From positions 1-64,000 of the forward strand of contig NZ_BEWV01000095.1 in assembly GCF_002933775.1 (NCBI RefSeq): a DNA stretch of 64,000 bases. The letters are read 5' to 3'. Shown here piece after piece: positions 60,906 to 64,000 of the stretch; the stretch's first letter is position 1, and the number at the start of each line of letters is the position of its first letter. The translations under genes were made by a program, and so were the position numbers. The DNA is from Prevotella sp. MGM1. Lineage in GTDB: Bacteria; Bacteroidota; Bacteroidia; Bacteroidales; Bacteroidaceae. The notes beneath the pieces were generated by a model that searched no databases, was not told the DNA's origin, and saw only the letters and a program-made list of their open reading frames with translations.

Positions 60906-61490
60906 ATGAATTATATAAAGATATTATTCAATGGAATAATCAAGGAGAACCCCATATTTGTGCTTCTTCTCGGTATGTGCCCGACATTGGCGACAACCAC
61001 TTCGGCCATGAACGGTATGTCGATGGGATTAGCCACGACGTTTGTGCTGATATGTTCGAACATAGCCATATCGCTCATAAAAAGCCTCACTCCGGATAAG
61101 GTGCGCATACCTGTGTTCGTCGTTGTCATCGCTTCGTTCGTGACGATACTTCAAATGTGTCTTAAAGCATATCTGCCGTCTGTCAATCAGTCGCTCGGTC
61201 TGTTCATACCACTTATCGTTGTGAACTGTATCATCCTTGGACGTGCGGAGGCTTTCGCATGTAAAAACAATCCGGTTTCCAGTCTTTTCGACGGTATCGG
61301 TATCGGCCTTGGTTTCACCCTTGCGCTTACTCTGCTCGGCATTGTGCGTGAAGTTCTTGGTGCCGGTTCCGTTTTCGGAGTGACTATCCTGCCTGAGGCT
61401 TACAACATATTGCTGTTCATCCTGCCTCCGGGAGCGTTTATCTCGCTCGGATATCTCATTGCGGTGGTTAACAAATTAAAGAAAGATTAG
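60906..61490 (+). CDS. rnfE: Rnf complex subunit E
   Basis: 194 residues with six membrane helices. NPIFVLLLGMCPTLATTTSA contains the membrane Cys that binds the intramembrane iron-sulfur cluster with RnfA; IPLIVVNCIILGRAEAFA is the second conserved segment. Paralogous to RnfA with opposite topology. It follows rnfG by 15 bases. Confidence 0.95.
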   Translation: MNYIKILFNGIIKENPIFVLLLGMCPTLATTTSAMNGMSMGLATTFVLICSNIAISLIKSLTPDKVRIPVFVVVIASFVTILQMCLKAYLPSVNQSLGLFIPLIVVNCIILGRAEAFACKNNPVSSLFDGIGIGLGFTLALTLLGIVREVLGAGSVFGVTILPEAYNILLFILPPGAFISLGYLIAVVNKLKKD

Positions 61491-61497
61491 TCATATT

Positions 61498-62100
61498 ATG
61501 GAATACATACTTATATTTATATCAGCAATATTTGTGAACAACATCGTGTTGTCGCAATTCCTTGGCATCTGTCCGTTTCTCGGAGTGTCCAAAAAGGTTG
61601 ATACAGCCCTTGGAATGAGTGCCGCGGTGGCTTTTGTGCTTACATTGGCAACCATCGTCACATATCTGGTTCAGAAGTTTGTGCTTGATGTCTACGGCAT
61701 ACAATATCTCCAGACAATAGCTTTTATTCTTGTCATCGCGTCTTTGGTTCAGATGGTTGAGATTATCTTGAAGAAAGTTTCTCCGGCCCTTTATCAGGCT
61801 CTTGGCATCTTTTTGCCTCTTATAACGACCAACTGTGCCGTGCTCGGTGTCGCTATTTTGGTGATACAGAAAGACTATAATCTCATTCAGGGAATTGTAT
61901 ATGCGTTCTCTACGGCTATCGGTTTCGGCCTTGCGCTTACTGTTTTTGCAGGAATGCGAGAGCATCTTGAAATGATAAATATCCCTAAAGGTATGCGCGG
62001 AGTGGCGATAGTGCTTGTGTCCGCCGGGCTGTTGAGCCTTGCTTTCATGGGCTTCTCGGGTGTAGACGGGGGCTTGAAGCAACTATTCGGATTGGAATAA
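61498..62100 (+). CDS. rnfA: Rnf complex subunit A
   Basis: 200 residues with six membrane helices. IFVNNIVLSQFLGICPFLGV carries the conserved Cys, and LPLITTNCAVLGVAIL the second Cys-containing segment; RnfA and RnfE share them for a cluster in the membrane. Last gene of rseC-rnfBCDGEA, followed by a terminator. Confidence 0.95.
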   Translation: MEYILIFISAIFVNNIVLSQFLGICPFLGVSKKVDTALGMSAAVAFVLTLATIVTYLVQKFVLDVYGIQYLQTIAFILVIASLVQMVEIILKKVSPALYQALGIFLPLITTNCAVLGVAILVIQKDYNLIQGIVYAFSTAIGFGLALTVFAGMREHLEMINIPKGMRGVAIVLVSAGLLSLAFMGFSGVDGGLKQLFGLE

Positions 62101-62115
62101 CAATATGGTGAGTGG

Positions 62116-62149
62116 GGGAAAGGCGTGACAGCGTCTTTCCCTTTTGTTT
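62116..62149 (+). terminator. Terminator of the rnf operon
   Basis: GGGAAAGGCGT (62116-62126) pairs with GCGTCTTTCCC (62131-62141) with two G-U pairs and a GACA loop, followed by TTTTGTTTT. It lies 16 bases after the rnfA stop. Confidence 0.8.
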
Positions 62150-62225
62150 TAAAACATTGTCATTATAGTGGTGTCGTCATTTAATTATAAATCAATTATT
62201 CATAAATAATAAGGAAATACTAATT

Positions 62226-63263
62226 ATGAAAAAGACAATTCTGGTGACCGGAGGTACCGGCTTTATCGGTTCCCATACTACTGTTGAGTTGCAGAACGCA
62301 GGCTACAACGTTATCATTGTAGACAATCTTTCCAACTCGCAGGCGGGCGTAGTGGATGGCATAGAGGAGATTACCGGTGTTCGTCCGGCTTTTGAGTATG
62401 TGGATTGCTGCGACAAGGAAGCATTGGAAACGGTTTTCTCAAAATATCCGGATATAGACGGTATTATTCATTTTGCGGCAAGTAAGGCTGTTGGTGAGAG
62501 CGTGGAGAAACCGTTGCTTTATTACCGCAATAACATTGTCAGCCTTGTAAATCTCCTTGAACTGATGCCTAAATACGGTGTGAAAGGAATAATTTTCTCA
62601 TCGAGTTGCACTGTATACGGTCAACCGGATTCAGATAATCTGCCCGTGACGGAGAATACTCCCGTGAAACCGGCGGAAAGCCCTTACGGTAATACCAAGC
62701 AGATAAACGAGGAAATAATCCGCGACTATATAAACAGCGGTGCATCGGTCAAGGCCGTTCTTCTCAGATACTTCAACCCGATAGGCTCGCATCCGTCCTG
62801 TATTATTGGCGAGATGCCAAACGGAGTGCCGATGAATCTCATTCCCTACGTCACGCAGACAGCCATGGGAATACGTGAGAGACTGAGCATATTCGGAAAC
62901 GACTATAATACTCCCGATGGAACATGTATCCGCGATTATATTTATGTTGTAGATCTTGCGAAGGCACATGTGAAAGCTATGGAGAGGGTGCTTGAAACCG
63001 ATAGCGACAAACTTGAAATATTTAATGTAGGCACCGGACACGGAGTTTCGACGAAAGAGCTTGTAGATGCATTCGAGGCGGCAACAGGAGTGAAACTTAA
63101 CTGGGCTTATGCCCCGCGCCGTTCGGGTGACATAGAGAAAGTTTGGGCGAATACGGACAAGGCTAACAACGTGCTTGGCTGGAAAGCCGAGACAAGTCTT
63201 GAAGATACTCTCAGGTCGGCATGGAACTGGCAGGTGAGACTGCGTGAGAAAGGAATACAATGA
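62226..63263 (+). CDS. galE: UDP-glucose 4-epimerase
   Basis: 345 residues. ILVTGGTGFIGSHTTVELQN, VDNLSNSQ, IHFAASKAVGESVEKPL, IIFSSSCTVYGQP, catalytic PYGNTK (YxxxK) and LRYFNPIGSHPSCIIGE are specific to GalE. It interconverts UDP-glucose and UDP-galactose, the latter being the substrate pool for the Glf enzyme in the capsule locus. It has its own transcription unit between two terminators. Confidence 0.94.
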   Translation: MKKTILVTGGTGFIGSHTTVELQNAGYNVIIVDNLSNSQAGVVDGIEEITGVRPAFEYVDCCDKEALETVFSKYPDIDGIIHFAASKAVGESVEKPLLYYRNNIVSLVNLLELMPKYGVKGIIFSSSCTVYGQPDSDNLPVTENTPVKPAESPYGNTKQINEEIIRDYINSGASVKAVLLRYFNPIGSHPSCIIGEMPNGVPMNLIPYVTQTAMGIRERLSIFGNDYNTPDGTCIRDYIYVVDLAKAHVKAMERVLETDSDKLEIFNVGTGHGVSTKELVDAFEAATGVKLNWAYAPRRSGDIEKVWANTDKANNVLGWKAETSLEDTLRSAWNWQVRLREKGIQ

Positions 63264-63280
63264 TATTGAGGATAATAGAC

Positions 63281-63311
63281 CGGCCATCCGGATGGTGGCC
63301 GTGTTTTATTT
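63281..63311 (+). terminator. Terminator of galE
   Basis: CGGCCATC (63281-63288) pairs with GATGGTGGCCG (63291-63301) with one bulge, followed by TGTTTTATTTTG. Located 17 bases after the galE stop. Confidence 0.65.
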
Positions 63312-63324
63312 TGTGTTTGTGTTG

Positions 63325-63357
63325 TTATCCCCCGATTCACATCGGGGGATAATTTGT
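63325..63357. terminator. Second terminator-like hairpin
   Basis: TTATCCCCCGAT (63325-63336) and its exact complement (63341-63352) with a TCAC loop, followed by TTTGTTTA. A back-up terminator for galE, or an insulator before mntP. Confidence 0.65.
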
Positions 63358-63426
63358 TTATCCGTCAAGTCGCTTTTAACAATGTTATCGTGTCGGGCCG
63401 CAAGTAGTTTTATGGGATAAAATTAT

Positions 63427-63434
63427 TATCTTTG
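63427..63434 (+). promoter_or_regulatory. -7 box of the mntP gene
   Basis: TATCTTTG followed by GCAGCGG, nine bases before the ATG at 63443, so the leader is almost absent. No TTG is well placed upstream, and no manganese riboswitch of the yybP-ykoY type is visible. Confidence 0.5.
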
Positions 63435-63442
63435 CAGCGGTT

Positions 63443-64000
63443 ATGAATATATTTGATATAGTATTTCTTGCAATAGCCCTTGCTGTAGACTGTTTCACGG
63501 TATCTGTCGTTAGCGGTGTCATAATGCGCCGCTATGCCTGGGGTATTGTTTTTCGTATGAGCCTGTTGTTCGGCCTGTTCCAAGCCTTCATGCCTTTTGT
63601 CGGATGGTTGGGCACCAATCATTTCAGCGATTATCTTGTTTCTGTCGACCATTGGATAGCGTTCGGTTTGTTGGCTTTTATTGGAGGGCGAATGATCAGG
63701 GAATCTTTTGATACGGAGAAAGAAGAGCGTTTCAGTCCTGAGCGGTTTTCCACTCAGTTGTATTTGGCTATTGCCACGAGCATTGACGCCCTTGCCGTCG
63801 GAATATCGTTGTCCTGCATAGGATATGACCGCGTATCCCGACTTGTGATGCCCCTGTCTGTCATCGGGATGGTTTCGCTTATAATGGGGATAGCCGGTTT
63901 CCTGTTGGGAGTGAAATACGGTAATGCGGTTTCACGCCGATTTCATCCAGAGTTGTTCGGAGGTATAATTTTGATTATCATAGGTATAAAAGTATTGTTG
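63443..64000 (+). CDS. mntP: MntP-type manganese efflux pump (cut by window end)
   Basis: 186 codons to the window edge without a stop. Six hydrophobic segments and the two conserved acidic motifs of MntP: FLAIALAVDCFTVSVVSGV (Asp in the first repeat) and LYLAIATSIDALAVGISLS (Asp in the second), with GRMIRES between them. It should export Mn2+ across the inner membrane. The known family is about 185-190 residues, so only the last few are missing. Confidence 0.9.
   Translation, partial: MNIFDIVFLAIALAVDCFTVSVVSGVIMRRYAWGIVFRMSLLFGLFQAFMPFVGWLGTNHFSDYLVSVDHWIAFGLLAFIGGRMIRESFDTEKEERFSPERFSTQLYLAIATSIDALAVGISLSCIGYDRVSRLVMPLSVIGMVSLIMGIAGFLLGVKYGNAVSRRFHPELFGGIILIIIGIKVLL

Noticed and set aside
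1..64000. CRISPR array or cas genes
   Set aside because: No regularly spaced direct repeats of 25-40 bases and no Cas protein motifs are seen.

Overview
The window looks like a chromosomal segment of a gut-type Bacteroidales species (phylum Bacteroidota). This rests on many promoters with the Bacteroidota -7 box TAnnTTTG, a DUF5103 type IX secretion plug protein, a serine palmitoyltransferase, an UpxY-type capsule antiterminator behind an invertible promoter, a MetH without reactivation domain, bifunctional HisB, and an RseC-RnfBCDGEA operon. The genus cannot be fixed from the sequence alone.

Region 1 (1 to about 9.85 kb) is accessory DNA, probably one end of an integrative or mobilizable element. 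It has small hypothetical genes, a DUF2958 protein, small helix-turn-helix proteins, a CHC2/TOPRIM primase fused to a P-loop helicase-like domain, an XRE regulator, a cluster of TGTCAACG repeats, and a compact three-gene cassette (AAA ATPase, RloB-like protein, DUF169 protein) that resembles defence cargo. No integrase or relaxase lies in the window. The 0.7 kb that follows holds a possible structured RNA and a perfect intrinsic terminator.

Region 2 (10.5-38.4 kb) is mostly chromosomal core: histidine biosynthesis split into hisG-hisD-hisC and a separate hisB, a lytic transglycosylase, an oxidoreductase/DUF4421/DUF1460/DUF1232 operon, tRNA-Cys, a lipid kinase divergent from serine palmitoyltransferase, tRNA-Pro, a T9SS plug protein with a double-DTG aspartic protease, the GGGtGRT pair, a TonB-dependent receptor, and a DMP19-smpB-metH-HAD-GHL10 gene string. 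Several long intergenic stretches carry perfect hairpins and two copies of a roughly 70-nt repeat.

Region 3 (38.4-55.7 kb) is a capsule or exopolysaccharide locus. A promoter between 29-bp inverted repeats reads into upxY and is present here in the ON orientation. Downstream are an IS4-type insertion, glf, a flippase, an acetyltransferase broken at an 8-G tract (likely slipped-strand switch), a polymerase, several glycosyltransferases, a pyruvyl transferase with an F420-hydrogenase-beta-like partner, two epimerases, a glycosyltransferase remnant and a nucleotidyltransferase-like gene. Base composition alternates sharply, as in a mosaic cluster.

Region 4 (55.8-64 kb) is core again: a hypothetical gene, the RseC-Rnf operon (ferredoxin:NAD+ oxidoreductase ion pump), galE, and a MntP-type manganese exporter cut by the window end. 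Function calls come from motif and family recognition by eye; no database search was run.
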